A DNA stretch of 64,000 nucleotides from Psychrobacter sp. NG254 (GCF_015277735.1 NZ_JADHDA010000002.1:594004-658003), one strand, 5' to 3'. Positions 1-9,559 are shown, counted from the stretch's first letter. The notes: generated by a model not told the origin, from the letters alone. Numbers and translations are program-made.

Positions 1-2
1 TG

Positions 3-452
3 ACTTCAGGTAGTGGTATCATGACTTCTAGCTTCTCACATTACGGCCCGCAAAAGATCGGTGATGTTGGTGGTCGCTCTAACGGTGTGTTGGTTTCTAT
101 GGCTAAAGGTGTTTGCCTAGGCTTTGCACTGTTTAACCTACAAAAACGTGGTAAGTTATTTGCTGAGCCACAGCTTGAAGTTTATGAAGGTATGATCGTT
201 GGTCTGAACTCTCGTAACGATGATATGACAGTCAACCCAACGACGGCTAAACAGCTAACTAACGTACGTGCTAGTGGTACTGATGAAGCATTGACGTTGA
301 CGCCAGCGGTTAAGTTCACCCTTGAGCAAGCACTTGAATTCATTCAAGATGATGAATTGGTTGAGGTAACACCTAAAGCAATTCGTCTCCGTAAGCGCCA
401 TCTGACTGAAAGTGAGCGTAAGCGTCACGGCCGTGCCAAGAAAGGTGCTTAG
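3..452 (+). CDS. typA: TypA/BipA translational GTPase, C-terminal part (cut by window start)
   Basis: Only the last 149 codons are present; the frame is open to the window edge. The visible part matches the C-terminal half of TypA/BipA: the glycine-rich GDVGGRSNGVL stretch, EVYEGMIVG, the DMTVNP-x-KQLTNVRASGTDEA block and EQALEFIQDDELVEVTPKAIRLRKRHL near the end. BipA is a ribosome-associated GTPase of the EF-G family needed for ribosome assembly and growth at low temperature in several bacteria (family knowledge). The GTPase domain lies outside the window. The gene ends 279 bp before mscL and is followed by a strong terminator, so the two are probably separate units. Confidence 0.96.
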   Translation, partial: TSGSGIMTSSFSHYGPQKIGDVGGRSNGVLVSMAKGVCLGFALFNLQKRGKLFAEPQLEVYEGMIVGLNSRNDDMTVNPTTAKQLTNVRASGTDEALTLTPAVKFTLEQALEFIQDDELVEVTPKAIRLRKRHLTESERKRHGRAKKGA

Positions 453-544
453 TATAAGCGAGAGGATTATTCAGTAATTCTCATTGTTTATGTTTGATAC
501 TCGCACCAGCTCCAATAGGAGATGAGCGTGAGTATCGAGCAAGT

Positions 545-599
545 AAAAAAAGCAGTATAGAGTGAGCAAATTATCGTTCACTTTATGCTGCTTTTTTTT
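545..599 (+). terminator. Rho-independent terminator after typA
   Basis: A long A-rich/U-rich hairpin: AAAAAAGCAGTATAGAGTGA pairs with TTCACTTTATGCTGC followed by eight T. It contains G-U pairs and lies about 90 bp after the typA stop. Confidence 0.85.
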
Positions 600-731
600 G
601 TGTTGTAATTGTTGAGAAATAAAGACAGAATAACAAACAGTAGCAAAGTATTCACTTTTTGTTATAAAAGCTAGAATTGAAATAATTTTTAGACAGTGGT
701 CTATTGGTAAATGAATTTTTAGGAGAAAATA

Positions 732-1187
732 ATGAGTATGGTATCAGAGTTTAAAGAATTTGCTTTAAAAGGCAATGTAATGGATTTAGCAGTCGGTGTG
801 ATCATCGGAGGGGCTTTTGCTACCATTACAAAATCGTTGGTAGATGACATTATCATGCCGATCGTTGCATTTATCTTCGGTGGCGAGATTAACTTTAAGA
901 ATATGTTTTTTGTCCTAGGTGATGCGCCTGATGGGATTGCCATGACTTATGACGCACTCAAAGAAGCGGGTGTTCCTGTGCTGGCATATGGCAGCTTTAT
1001 CACGGTACTTATTAACTTTCTAATTCTAGCCTTTATTATCTTTATGATGGTCAGAATGGTCAATAAAATGCGCCGTGCTGATGAAGTAGAAGAGATTATA
1101 GAAGAAGCGGTAGAAGAGCCTTCAGAAGAAGTCAAATTGCTTCGTGAAATCAGTGCCAAACTAAGCAAATCTAACACGATCAAATAG
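732..1187 (+). CDS. mscL: Large-conductance mechanosensitive channel MscL
   Basis: 151 residues, the usual length. MscL forms a homopentameric inner-membrane pore that opens under membrane tension and releases solutes during hypo-osmotic shock. The N-terminal amphipathic helix ([20 protein letters not shown], residues 7-26) leads into TM1 (about 17-47). A periplasmic loop follows, then TM2 (about 84-110, [17 protein letters not shown]) and an acidic C-terminal helix bundle ([20 protein letters not shown]). The start at 732 has an AGGAG box 6 bp upstream. It is a single gene between two terminators. Confidence 0.97.
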   Translation: MSMVSEFKEFALKGNVMDLAVGVIIGGAFATITKSLVDDIIMPIVAFIFGGEINFKNMFFVLGDAPDGIAMTYDALKEAGVPVLAYGSFITVLINFLILAFIIFMMVRMVNKMRRADEVEEIIEEAVEEPSEEVKLLREISAKLSKSNTIK

Positions 1188-1207
1188 TACGACACCATAA
1201 AACAATA

Positions 1208-1236
1208 AAAGAGGCCAACACAATGTTGGCCTCTTT
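1208..1236. terminator. Bidirectional terminator between mscL and the convergent gene
   Basis: A perfect 13-bp stem (AAAGAGGCCAACA / TGTTGGCCTCTTT) with a 3-nt loop. A-tract and T-tract flank both sides, so it can serve mscL (+) and the 1269-1709 gene (-). Confidence 0.9.
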
Positions 1237-1268
1237 CTGATTCTTTTATGACTGTTTTATAATAAATA

Positions 1269-1709
1269 TTATGGCGTAACAATCACGTAGTCATTGGTAT
1301 TGATTAAAATCTCTGAAGGTTGGTCAACGATAATACGCACCGTATTATTGTCAATAACCTGTGATTTATAGTAATTATCTTCAGCAACGGTACAGCCTAA
1401 GCATCGTCCCATCGCATCCCAAGGCTCAACAAATAGCTTTTGCTGTGCCTGGTCGGCATTACCTCCGATCAGTGAAAAAGGCAAACTCACAAGATAAGCT
1501 GCCGTACCAGCCACCGCATTGACAAGCTGTAAAGGCTTGCCAACAACAGTATCAGCAACCATGGTTCCATAAGAAGGTCCAAAGTCAGCTTCATCAATTT
1601 CTATCGCTGCAAAGGTCGGTTGCATAGTGGCAACGACCAAACCTACTGTTGCAAACACTGTAAAGAATTTCTGCTTAACAGTGCGTCGGGTCTTGGCTTT
1701 AACAGTCAT
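1269..1709 (-). CDS. Small exported protein of unknown function
   Basis: 146 residues; I do not recognise a named family. Residues 1-35 look like a signal peptide: a basic start (KAKTRRTVKQK), a hydrophobic core (FFTVFATVGLVVA) and an AxA-like end at PTFAA. Residues about 53-82 are a second hydrophobic/glycine stretch (VVGKPLQLVNAVAGTAAYLVSLPFSLIGG) that could be a membrane hairpin. A CLGC pair lies at 103-106, possibly a disulfide or metal pair. The start ATG at 1709 is preceded by AGGA at 7 bp. It is convergent with mscL and sits alone. Likely an envelope protein; function unknown. Confidence 0.72.
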   Translation of the reverse strand: MTVKAKTRRTVKQKFFTVFATVGLVVATMQPTFAAIEIDEADFGPSYGTMVADTVVGKPLQLVNAVAGTAAYLVSLPFSLIGGNADQAQQKLFVEPWDAMGRCLGCTVAEDNYYKSQVIDNNTVRIIVDQPSEILINTNDYVIVTP

Positions 1710-2006
1710 AACGATATCCTAAAACTCATCAGTAGTATGATTAGTGGCTGCTGCTATTTTTACACAGAGACAATTTCCCTATACAAACAATGCGGCAACG
1801 ATAAGCAGGTCTAATATTACAGCTACATAAACGGTAAATACTATTTATGTAAGCGTTAGCTCTATTAAAGCAAGATGTGGATTAATAAGCAACAAAAATG
1901 CGCGTGATAAATGTGTGGCTGTGCAACATGGCTTAATGACAGCGCAAATGCGAAGTAATTCGATTGCACTATCTGCTAAGGGTACTGACGATTTTTTTGG
2001 TACTTT

Positions 2007-2056
2007 ATTTTTAACCCATTTAGAGTGCCATCGATTGAATTGAAGACACATCCTAG
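2007..2056 (-). repeat. Remnant of family-2 MITE-like element, overlapping the mutM stop codon
   Basis: From TTTTTAACCCA to the terminal CCTAG, this stretch aligns closely with the right half of the complete copy at 43109-43281 (shared ATCG-TTGAATTGA-GACA-CCTAG pattern). No matching left end was found, so it is a partial copy. The terminal CTAG contains the TAG stop of mutM read on the minus strand. The rest of the 1710-2052 spacer shows no gene or other clear signal. Confidence 0.6.
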
Positions 2057-2994
2057 TTTATTGGTTGGCAATGTGAACAATAAACACTGGCTCTGCCATT
2101 GAGCTTGATGTTTTCAAGCACAGTATCACAGGCCAAACACGGTTCACCTTGTCTGCCATAAACATTTAAGGTTTGCTGAAAATATCCCGTTTGACCACTT
2201 GCCACAGTAAAGTCTCGTAGAGTTGAACCACCAAGTTTGATCGCTTTTTTCAAAATATCTTTTATATGGTCAACCAAAATCACCATTTGCTCATAAGAGA
2301 TTTGGTTGGCAGGAGTGGCAGGATGGATACCTGATAAATATAAGCTTTCTGTTGCATAGATATTGCCAACACCAACCACCACTTGCTGTTCCATGATGAC
2401 AGATTTTATCGCTCGAACAATGGGCTGTCGTCTTTTATTGGGCTGAGTATTATCGGCTTTGCTATCGAGCTTCTTTCCATCTAGTACGGTAATACGTTGA
2501 GTCAAACCATACAGATAATCTGCGGTAAACACATCAGATAGGGGTTCAGGGCCCAAATGATCCAGTAGCTTAGAACCATATTCTTCATACCACAGCACTG
2601 AGCCAAAACGTCTGGGATCATAGTAATGCAGTTGCGATTTGGTATGAGCAGTATCAGTAAAGGTAATCACTAAGTGATCGTGCTTGCGCTTATCAGTACC
2701 ATCGCCGTGCTGTTGTAAGCTGCCTGACATGCCTAAATGTATCAGCAATTGTCGCGGTGCGACCATATCAGCCGAAACCGAAGCACAATCATTGGTGACT
2801 ACGGGCAAAAAATTAAGTATCAGGTATTTTGCTCGGCGTTCCACACTATCTAATGTGTAATTGATTAAGACATTCAAGTCATCTGGCATCGCCCAACGCA
2901 GTTTTGGCTGAAAGACCTGCACATCAACCACCCGTTGTCCCAACAGAGGTGCAAGGCTGGTTTTTGTGGTTTCTACTTCTGGTAATTCAGGCAT
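2053..2994 (-). CDS. mutM: Formamidopyrimidine-DNA glycosylase (Fpg/MutM)
   Basis: Bifunctional DNA glycosylase/AP lyase that removes 8-oxoguanine and formamidopyrimidines in base-excision repair. The invariant N-terminus MPELPEVETT is intact (Pro2 catalytic, Glu3), so the start at 2994 is certain; the conserved Lys is near residue 56 (RRAKYL). A helix-two-turn-helix region (MEQQVVVGVGNIYATE) follows. A C-terminal zinc finger is formed by C286/C289 and C306/C309. At 313 residues it is about 40 longer than E. coli MutM, from insertions around residues 62-80 (PVVTNDCASVSADMV) and near 175-190 (LDSKADNTQPNKRR). It lies 54 bp downstream of relA on the same strand and may be co-transcribed. The stop codon lies in a repeat remnant. 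Confidence 0.97.
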   Translation of the reverse strand: MPELPEVETTKTSLAPLLGQRVVDVQVFQPKLRWAMPDDLNVLINYTLDSVERRAKYLILNFLPVVTNDCASVSADMVAPRQLLIHLGMSGSLQQHGDGTDKRKHDHLVITFTDTAHTKSQLHYYDPRRFGSVLWYEEYGSKLLDHLGPEPLSDVFTADYLYGLTQRITVLDGKKLDSKADNTQPNKRRQPIVRAIKSVIMEQQVVVGVGNIYATESLYLSGIHPATPANQISYEQMVILVDHIKDILKKAIKLGGSTLRDFTVASGQTGYFQQTLNVYGRQGEPCLACDTVLENIKLNGRASVYCSHCQPIN

Positions 2995-3048
2995 GATTTT
3001 TATGACAACTGTATTATAAAGTGGATAACTGCTAGAGCAGGGTCTATG

Positions 3049-5586
3049 TTAAACAACCGCACGGCGTGCATGTAAGATACCATGTTGCTGCTCTAGTTTT
3101 GCCAGTAGTTTAGATAAGTGAGCCAGCCCTGAGACCTCAATATGAAATTTCAAAAAGGCAATATTGTCATCATTGCTCAGTGTTTGAACTTGACGGATAT
3201 TGACGTTTTCTTTATCAATAATCTGTGTCAAATCCCGCAATAGACCGCGTCTGTCGTACGCTTCCACATGAATATCAACGGGCTGATAACGACCCGTTTG
3301 TACTTGCCAAGCGGCTTCTATTTTACGCTCAGGATCACGCTCAATTAAGCGTAAATATTCTGGGCAGCCACGGTTGTGGATACTGACACCTCGTGACAAG
3401 GTGATGTATCCCGTAATGGGCTCACCATGTACCGGATGACAACAGCCTGCCAAGTGCATCTCGATATTATCAAGTCCATCGATATGGATTTTGTAGGCAC
3501 CAGGTTTGCCTGTGTCTTTGTTGTCTACATTCAGTACAAAGTCTTCTGGAGGACTTTCAGGTTCTAGATGTAATTGACGAGAGATATGACTAGTCAACTG
3601 ATTGAGACCAATCTCGCCCGTCACCAGCCCAACAATAATATCGTCTGTCGTGTTGACATGAAAATGCTGAATATAGTCATTTAAGTCGATACTATTGGGA
3701 TGGACGGACAAACGCTCAAGCTCTTTGCTTAGCATTTGGCGACCTATCTCAATATTTTTATCACGGTCTTGTTTATTGAACCATTGACGCAGTTTTGAGC
3801 GCGCGCGATTGGTGTGTATATAACCCAATGACGCGACCAGCCAATCACGATTGGGCTCACGTGAGGCCTTGGTGATAATTTCAACTTGCTCACCTGTTTT
3901 TAGCTGATAGGTCAGCGGCACATAGCGCTGATTGACGCGAGCGGCTTGCGCGCGATTACCAACTTGGGTATGCACATAGTAGGCAAAATCAAGAACCGTT
4001 GCGCCCTTTGGCAGCTCGGTGATATCGCCATCACGACTAAAGATATAGATGCGTTCAAGCTCATCAAAATCTACCAGTTGCTCTTCTTCATCAAACTCTG
4101 TGTCATCTATCTCTTCACCTGTCAGTAAAGCAGAGCGTGGCTGATTGCGAGTGTCGTTATTAATAGAGAGCAATTGGCGCAGTGAGCTGATTCTCTGGTT
4201 TAGGTAGTTGTCTTTTTTATTCTTTAGACCTTCTTTGTAATTGACGTGCGCGCACATACCAAGCTCAGCTTCGAAGTGCATTTCGTGAGTACGAATCTGT
4301 ACTTCAAGCGACTTGTTTTTTGCAATCACTGCCGTATGTAGAGAGCGATAGCCATTGGACTTGGGATTGGTAATATAGTCGTCAAACTGTTCGGGAATAT
4401 AGCGCCATAGACCATGTACTAAGCCTAGAACATGGTAACAGTCTGACGGATTGGTGACCAATACGCGTAATGCGCGGATATCGTAAAGCTGATCAAACGA
4501 CAAGCCTTTGAGCTTCATTTTGCGATAGATAGAGTAGATATGTTTGACACGTCCAGACACTTCGCCTTCGATATTGGCATTGGCCAATGATTCGTTAAGC
4601 TTTTCTTCGACACGCTGAATATAAGCCTCACGCTCGCTACGTTTTTCTGACAATAGTTTGGCAATTTCTTTATATCTGTCAGGTGCTAGATAACGAAAGG
4701 CCAAGTCTTCAAGCTCCCACTTGAGTTGCGCGATGCCTAACCGATGCGCTAATGGCGCATAAATAGTCATGACTTCACGGGCAACACGAGTTTGGCGCTC
4801 TTGATTAGAAAATGTCAATTCACGCATCGCAAACGTGCGCTCAGCCAACTTGATGAGCACCACGCGCACATCATTAGTGACAGAGATGAGCATGCTGTAG
4901 ATATTGGATAGCTGATCGCGCTGGTTATTGGCGAAATGATCTTCTAGGCGCTTATTACTCTCAATAATCTCCGACAGTTTACCCATCGCAAGCGTATCTT
5001 TGACGAGCGTTAAAATGTCTGGGCCAAAGTTTTTCTCTATCTCAGAGAGACTGATGATAGATTTACGTGCACTACGATAGAGCATCGCGGCGACCAGCGC
5101 ATCTTCGTCTTGATAGAGATAGGTCAATATGTCGGTCATGCCAATACCAGTGACATAGGCACCTGAACGCTCAGACTCACTCGTATTCATATGACTGCGG
5201 ATAAACTCGCAGGCAGCACTCAGCTCAGGCACAGACTCTTGTCCGATACGCTTAGCGACGTTGTTTAGCCAAGTAGGCACATCGATATTGGCTTGGTCTA
5301 AGTCAATCGTTTCTGTGCTTTCGTTTGCGCCTGCATCGGTGTCGTCTAAATACCCATCGTCGAATGCAGGGTCCAAACCATCATAATGGTGCGCTGCTGA
5401 GCGATCAAAAGTTGTATGTAGCTTATGAGTGGCCAACTGGTATTTGATATCGAGGGGAATTTGGGCGTAACTATTGGCAGACTGCTGAGAGCGTTGGCTC
5501 GCCACCAGTTGCGCGGCAAGTGTCGCACTATCGGCCTGTGTGGTCTGTCCATCCACGAGTGGTAATCCTTCACGAATTTTTACCAT
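3049..5586 (-). CDS. relA: GTP pyrophosphokinase RelA ((p)ppGpp synthetase)
   Basis: Ribosome-associated stringent-response synthetase that makes (p)ppGpp during amino acid starvation. 845 residues, about 100 longer than E. coli RelA owing to a hydrophilic N-terminal extension (residues 1-100). Order: degenerate HD hydrolase domain (about 120-290; at the expected HD motif the sequence is AAMLYRSAR, so no metal site), synthetase domain (about 340-450, GRVKHIYSIYRKM, NGYRSLHTAV), TGS (about 513-575), conserved Cys region (C715, C716, C741) and C-terminal ACT (about 770-842). The acidic EXDD motif typical of monofunctional RelA appears as QFDD (400-403), not the RXKD of SpoT-type enzymes. AGGAG precedes the ATG at 5586. 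Monofunctional RelA is much more likely than SpoT. Confidence 0.95.
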   Translation of the reverse strand: MVKIREGLPLVDGQTTQADSATLAAQLVASQRSQQSANSYAQIPLDIKYQLATHKLHTTFDRSAAHHYDGLDPAFDDGYLDDTDAGANESTETIDLDQANIDVPTWLNNVAKRIGQESVPELSAACEFIRSHMNTSESERSGAYVTGIGMTDILTYLYQDEDALVAAMLYRSARKSIISLSEIEKNFGPDILTLVKDTLAMGKLSEIIESNKRLEDHFANNQRDQLSNIYSMLISVTNDVRVVLIKLAERTFAMRELTFSNQERQTRVAREVMTIYAPLAHRLGIAQLKWELEDLAFRYLAPDRYKEIAKLLSEKRSEREAYIQRVEEKLNESLANANIEGEVSGRVKHIYSIYRKMKLKGLSFDQLYDIRALRVLVTNPSDCYHVLGLVHGLWRYIPEQFDDYITNPKSNGYRSLHTAVIAKNKSLEVQIRTHEMHFEAELGMCAHVNYKEGLKNKKDNYLNQRISSLRQLLSINNDTRNQPRSALLTGEEIDDTEFDEEEQLVDFDELERIYIFSRDGDITELPKGATVLDFAYYVHTQVGNRAQAARVNQRYVPLTYQLKTGEQVEIITKASREPNRDWLVASLGYIHTNRARSKLRQWFNKQDRDKNIEIGRQMLSKELERLSVHPNSIDLNDYIQHFHVNTTDDIIVGLVTGEIGLNQLTSHISRQLHLEPESPPEDFVLNVDNKDTGKPGAYKIHIDGLDNIEMHLAGCCHPVHGEPITGYITLSRGVSIHNRGCPEYLRLIERDPERKIEAAWQVQTGRYQPVDIHVEAYDRRGLLRDLTQIIDKENVNIRQVQTLSNDDNIAFLKFHIEVSGLAHLSKLLAKLEQQHGILHARRAVV

Positions 5587-5687
5587 AGCCGACTCCTCTT
5601 AGCTATTTTGAATTGATTATAACCTCATCTACTATGCACACACTTTGAATTGACGATTCATAAAGTGTCAGCTATAAACCAATACAA

Positions 5688-5712
5688 CTGCTAAAAATGT
5701 CATTTTTAGCAG
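5688..5712. other. Perfect 25-bp palindrome in the relA upstream spacer
   Basis: CTGCTAAAAATG and its exact reverse complement are separated by one base. There is no T-tract on either side, so it is not a classical terminator. It lies about 100 bp upstream of the relA start and could be an operator or an RNA hairpin in the leader. The remainder of the 5587-6009 spacer is AT-rich and holds no gene that I can support. Confidence 0.5.
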
Positions 5713-6009
5713 CCATAAGATGCGCGTAAAATATATAAAGCTACGAGTGCAAATACTTCTGATAATCTGCTTTAAAATATAAGAAGATTGTTTACTATTA
5801 TCTCACTTTGAAACGACAAATCAAGCAAGGCTCTGTAATGACTGCCGTTAATTAGGCTAGATAGTCGCTATTTATTGATAAAAATTCTGACATATTTCGA
5901 TTAGAGCTGTATCACTATAAAGATGGCTATTCTGAAACCTTTATAGCAATCTAACCAACACTACTTAAGCCAAAATCAATTCATAGCAATCAATCGATAA
6001 CAGTCCGTA

Positions 6010-7551
6010 TTAAACCGCTACTTTTTCAAAGCGAGCGATAGATTCGACATGACCCGTGTGGCAGAACATGTCCATCACGCCAGCATGCGTCAGACGATAA
6101 CCTTGCTCTAACAGCGCTTTGGTATCACGCGCGAGGGTTGCTGGATTACAAGAGACATAAACGATGCGCTCAGCATTGAACTTTGGTAAATACTGCATGA
6201 TGTCCCAGGCGCCAGAGCGTGGTGGATCAATCAATAACGCATCAAAGCCCTGATTGGCCCAAGGCTGGTTAGTACAGTCCTGTGTCAAATCTTGGCTATA
6301 AAACTCAGTATTGTTGATGCCGTTGCGACGCGCATTGGTAGCGGCACGAGCGGTCATCGCTTCACTGCCTTCGACGCCAACCACTGAACCAGTCTCGCCA
6401 ACCAGACGGGCGAGTGGTAAGCTAAAGTTACCTAGACCGCTGAATAGATCCAGTACTCGCTCACCTGGTTTTAAGTCCAACAAGTCACAAGCCAGCTTGG
6501 TCATCTGACGGTTGACCGATAGATTGACTTGGGTAAAGTCCGTAGGGATAAACTCAAAGGTCAGATCATATTCTGGCAGTTGATAATAAAGACGACCAAA
6601 CTGCTCGCTCAAATCATCAGCATCCGTCAAGGCAATACGCTGGATACTATCGACGCCTTTAGACTGCAGATACAGCTGCCAATTGCGCGCGGCAAAAAAT
6701 ACCTTTAACTTATCTATGTCGGCATCTGATAGGGGTTCCAGATTACGCACGATCAGAGCAACTGGCTGATTGCCATCAGGCAGCTCAGGCATTTGCTCGC
6801 CCATTGCCAGCTCAAGCTGGGCAATTTTGTCACGGCTCTCTAATGTGCTGATGAGCATTTTTAGGTTTTCAATCTCAAAACCAATACGCGGGTCTAGGAT
6901 ATGGCACTCATTTAGCTCTGCCAAAAAGTTACTTGAGCGCTCACGAAAGCCAACCAGCGCGGTTTCCTTTTTGACGACATAGCGCACGCCCAAGCGCGCC
7001 TTAGTACGATAACCGAGTCGATCACCAATCACAGGGGCAAGCCAGTTGTCAGGCTCGACATTGGCTTGATGAATCAGCATCTCGGCCAATACAGATTGTT
7101 TGAAGTTGATTTGACTGTCTGGCTGCCAATGCTGCAAGTTACAGCCACCACAAACGCCAAAATGAGGGCAGGGCGGTACAGTACGTTCAGGATTTGGGTT
7201 GGCAGTGATGCTAATTGCATCACCTTCCTCAAAACTGGCACGGCTATTAGTTATTTTGACCAATGCGCTTTCACCTGGCAGCGCAAAACTGACAAAGGTT
7301 GTTTTGCCATGTTTGTCTTCAGCATGACCATCGTCAACCCCAAAGCCATTGCCATAGATGGCAACACCGCGACCATCATGCGACAATCTCTCAATGGTAA
7401 AAGGAATCGGTTCTGCATCTTTTAGACGACGACGTGTTTTCGATGAGGGCTTAGATTTTTTCTTACTTGGTGGAACGATGATAGTTTGGCTATCGGTGGC
7501 GGGTGACTTTGCATCAGATGCTGTCGCTGTGTTTGAATCGGTGGGTTGCAT
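6010..7551 (-). CDS. rlmD: 23S rRNA (uracil-1939-C5)-methyltransferase RlmD
   Basis: SAM-dependent methyltransferase making m5U1939 in 23S rRNA (RumA family). 513 residues. A lysine-rich N-terminal tail (about 1-45) precedes a TRAM domain (about 48-115). The iron-sulfur ligands are C128, C134, C137 ([10 protein letters not shown]) and C216. The Rossmann SAM site is [14 protein letters not shown] (368-381). IDPPRSG is at 441-447, and the nucleophile is C468 in [11 protein letters not shown]. The start at 7551 follows a GAGGCAGG box. The four cysteines and overall order favour RlmD over RlmC or TrmA. The internal glycine-rich insert in the TRAM domain ([17 protein letters not shown]) makes it longer than E. 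coli RlmD. Confidence 0.95.
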   Translation of the reverse strand: MQPTDSNTATASDAKSPATDSQTIIVPPSKKKSKPSSKTRRRLKDAEPIPFTIERLSHDGRGVAIYGNGFGVDDGHAEDKHGKTTFVSFALPGESALVKITNSRASFEEGDAISITANPNPERTVPPCPHFGVCGGCNLQHWQPDSQINFKQSVLAEMLIHQANVEPDNWLAPVIGDRLGYRTKARLGVRYVVKKETALVGFRERSSNFLAELNECHILDPRIGFEIENLKMLISTLESRDKIAQLELAMGEQMPELPDGNQPVALIVRNLEPLSDADIDKLKVFFAARNWQLYLQSKGVDSIQRIALTDADDLSEQFGRLYYQLPEYDLTFEFIPTDFTQVNLSVNRQMTKLACDLLDLKPGERVLDLFSGLGNFSLPLARLVGETGSVVGVEGSEAMTARAATNARRNGINNTEFYSQDLTQDCTNQPWANQGFDALLIDPPRSGAWDIMQYLPKFNAERIVYVSCNPATLARDTKALLEQGYRLTHAGVMDMFCHTGHVESIARFEKVAV

Positions 7552-7618
7552 AAACCTGCCTCAATAATAAATGATAAATAACTAAAAATAGGGGGTAAAG
7601 ATAACCAGTAGTGCTGTT

Positions 7619-8443
7619 TTACAATTTGGGTGCTGATGACCAGTCAGCAATAAATGCTTTATGACGCGGTACGTTGTCTACCTGAATGTAGGTAGTAAGA
7701 TAGTCAAGGCTTTGCTGCTGCCACGCGTCAAAGTCCTGTGAAGATAGCTGTCCTGTCAAACGTAACCAGCGTAGATAAATAAGCCATGTATTCATGACAT
7801 TAGACTCGCAGTATATGGATAGCGTCTGCCAATGGTCATTATTGACCAGTGCGCCAACCATACTGCCATCGATGTCTGTTTTGCCCGGTAATCCGTATAA
7901 ACTTGCGACAATATCCATGGCTTCGCGGCGGCTAGCACCATACTGGCTAAACCGATCCATCAGGTCAAGATGGCGTGTGTGGAAGCGGTTGACATAGTTG
8001 TCAAAACGCATGTTTTTGATACGTTCGCCTTCCTCAAACAGCCATGGTGCTGATAAATCATATTGCATCGCACGATATATCAGTACAGGGATATCAAAGC
8101 CTGAACCATTCCAGCTAATCAGCTGCGGCAGGGTTTTGGTATCATTAAATGCCCGAAAAAACTTGGCAAGCATTTCTTGTTCACTGAGTTTATCGGCAGT
8201 CAACGAAAACATGGACAGCTTACCATCTTTTATATATAAGGCAGAGATACAGACAATACGCTGTAGCGGCAAACGCATGAAATCATGTCCTGCCTCTTGC
8301 GTGCGTATCGCAGTCAATGCGCTGAGCGTATCAGCATCATTGAGCTCAGCCAGTTGCGGATAGATACGGCGCGCCGCATCGACATCGGCAACCGTCTCAA
8401 TATCAAAGACCAATATAGGGTCGGATGGTAGCGCTTGTGACAT
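7619..8443 (-). CDS. PolB-type 3'-5' exonuclease-like protein (DNA_pol_B_exo2 family)
   Basis: 274 residues matching the stand-alone family related to the proofreading domain of DNA polymerase B. Motif I is FDIET (D14, E16); motif II is SWNGSGFDIPVL (D117); a conserved HLDLMD block is at 158-163. The family's last motif is expected as YC-x2-D-V-x-N-T, but here it reads YCESNVMNT, with Asn at residue 215 where a metal-binding Asp is normal. If that comparison holds, catalytic activity may be reduced or lost. AGGA lies at a good distance from the ATG. It is between rlmD and cysM on the same strand, probably in one unit. Function in this family is uncharacterised; RNA or DNA end processing is assumed from the fold. 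Confidence 0.85.
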   Translation of the reverse strand: MSQALPSDPILVFDIETVADVDAARRIYPQLAELNDADTLSALTAIRTQEAGHDFMRLPLQRIVCISALYIKDGKLSMFSLTADKLSEQEMLAKFFRAFNDTKTLPQLISWNGSGFDIPVLIYRAMQYDLSAPWLFEEGERIKNMRFDNYVNRFHTRHLDLMDRFSQYGASRREAMDIVASLYGLPGKTDIDGSMVGALVNNDHWQTLSIYCESNVMNTWLIYLRWLRLTGQLSSQDFDAWQQQSLDYLTTYIQVDNVPRHKAFIADWSSAPKL

Positions 8444-8590
8444 AGATAATCCTGACTATTTATAAGCTTATAGTTAATCCACTATAAAAGAATGACAACA
8501 TTAACCTTGCTCGGTATATTACGTTTATATCCGCACTTGGCTGCTTTGTACTTCTTTTAAATTAACATTACTAAACGGCGTTTTTGTACA

Positions 8591-9559
8591 TTAATTAATT
8601 TCTGCGCTGTTATCCGTATCGCTGTCGTCAACGTTATATAAGCCCGTTGATAAATAACGATCGCCGCGGTCGCAAACAATAAAGGCAATGACGGCATTGG
8701 GGTTGTTTTTGGCCACTTGGGTAGCTGCCCACGCGGCTGCCCCTGAAGACACACCGGCAAAGATACCTTCTGTTTTGGCCAGTTTGCGCATATAAACTTC
8801 AGCAATACGCTGATCGATATCCATCACTTCATCGATTAAATCCGCATCATAGATGCCCGGCATATAAGCGGCAGGCCAGCGGCGGATACCAGCGATAGAG
8901 GCCTCTTCATCAGGTTGTAGACCAATAATTTTGATCGCTGCGTTTTGCTCTTTCAAGTAACGAGAGACACCTGTGATAGTGCCTGTCGTACCCATTGAGC
9001 TAATAAAGTGGGTGATTTTTCCACCAGTTTGAGCCCACAGTTCAGGCCCTGTGGTCAAATAATGTGCTTGGCTATTATCAGGGTTATTGAACTGATCCAA
9101 TACCACACCTTTGCCGTCCGCTTGCATTTGCAGCGCCAAATCACGAGCCGCTTCCATGCCTTCGTCCACTTCGATCAACGTCGCGCCATAGGCAATCATG
9201 GCATCTTTGCGTTCTTGAGTCGAATTGGTTGGCATCAATAGCGTGATAGGATAACCGCGCATCGCTGCAACCATCGCCAGAGCAATACCCGTATTGCCGC
9301 TGGTGGCCTCAATGAGCATATCGCCAGGCTTGATATCACCGCGTTGTTCTGCTTGGTAGATCATATTAAAAGCAGGACGATCTTTTACAGAACCTGCTGG
9401 GTTGTTACCTTCAAGCTTGGCGAGTAGCATCGCACCGTTTTGGATGCGCTCTTGCTCAGGTAGACGCTGCAGTCTGACCAGTGGCGTTTGACCAACACAG
9501 TCGGCGAGGGTGGTAGTCTGTGTGATAAAGTTGGCATTTGACGTGGCCGTAGCAGACAT
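8591..9559 (-). CDS. cysM: Cysteine synthase B (O-acetylserine sulfhydrylase B)
   Basis: PLP enzyme that makes cysteine from O-acetylserine and sulfide, or S-sulfocysteine from thiosulfate. 322 residues. The PLP lysine is K59 in NNPAGSVKDRPA; the asparagine loop is EATSGNTG; the phosphate-binding loop is SSMGTTGTITG; the C-terminal serine region is GVSSGAAAWA. The CysM-type features (RRWPAAYMPGIYD and a short C-terminus) separate it from CysK. AAGGA precedes the ATG at 9559. The last gene of the minus-strand run, it is read from a promoter inside the repeat-bearing 9560-10092 spacer. Confidence 0.94.
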   Translation of the reverse strand: MSATATSNANFITQTTTLADCVGQTPLVRLQRLPEQERIQNGAMLLAKLEGNNPAGSVKDRPAFNMIYQAEQRGDIKPGDMLIEATSGNTGIALAMVAAMRGYPITLLMPTNSTQERKDAMIAYGATLIEVDEGMEAARDLALQMQADGKGVVLDQFNNPDNSQAHYLTTGPELWAQTGGKITHFISSMGTTGTITGVSRYLKEQNAAIKIIGLQPDEEASIAGIRRWPAAYMPGIYDADLIDEVMDIDQRIAEVYMRKLAKTEGIFAGVSSGAAAWAATQVAKNNPNAVIAFIVCDRGDRYLSTGLYNVDDSDTDNSAEIN

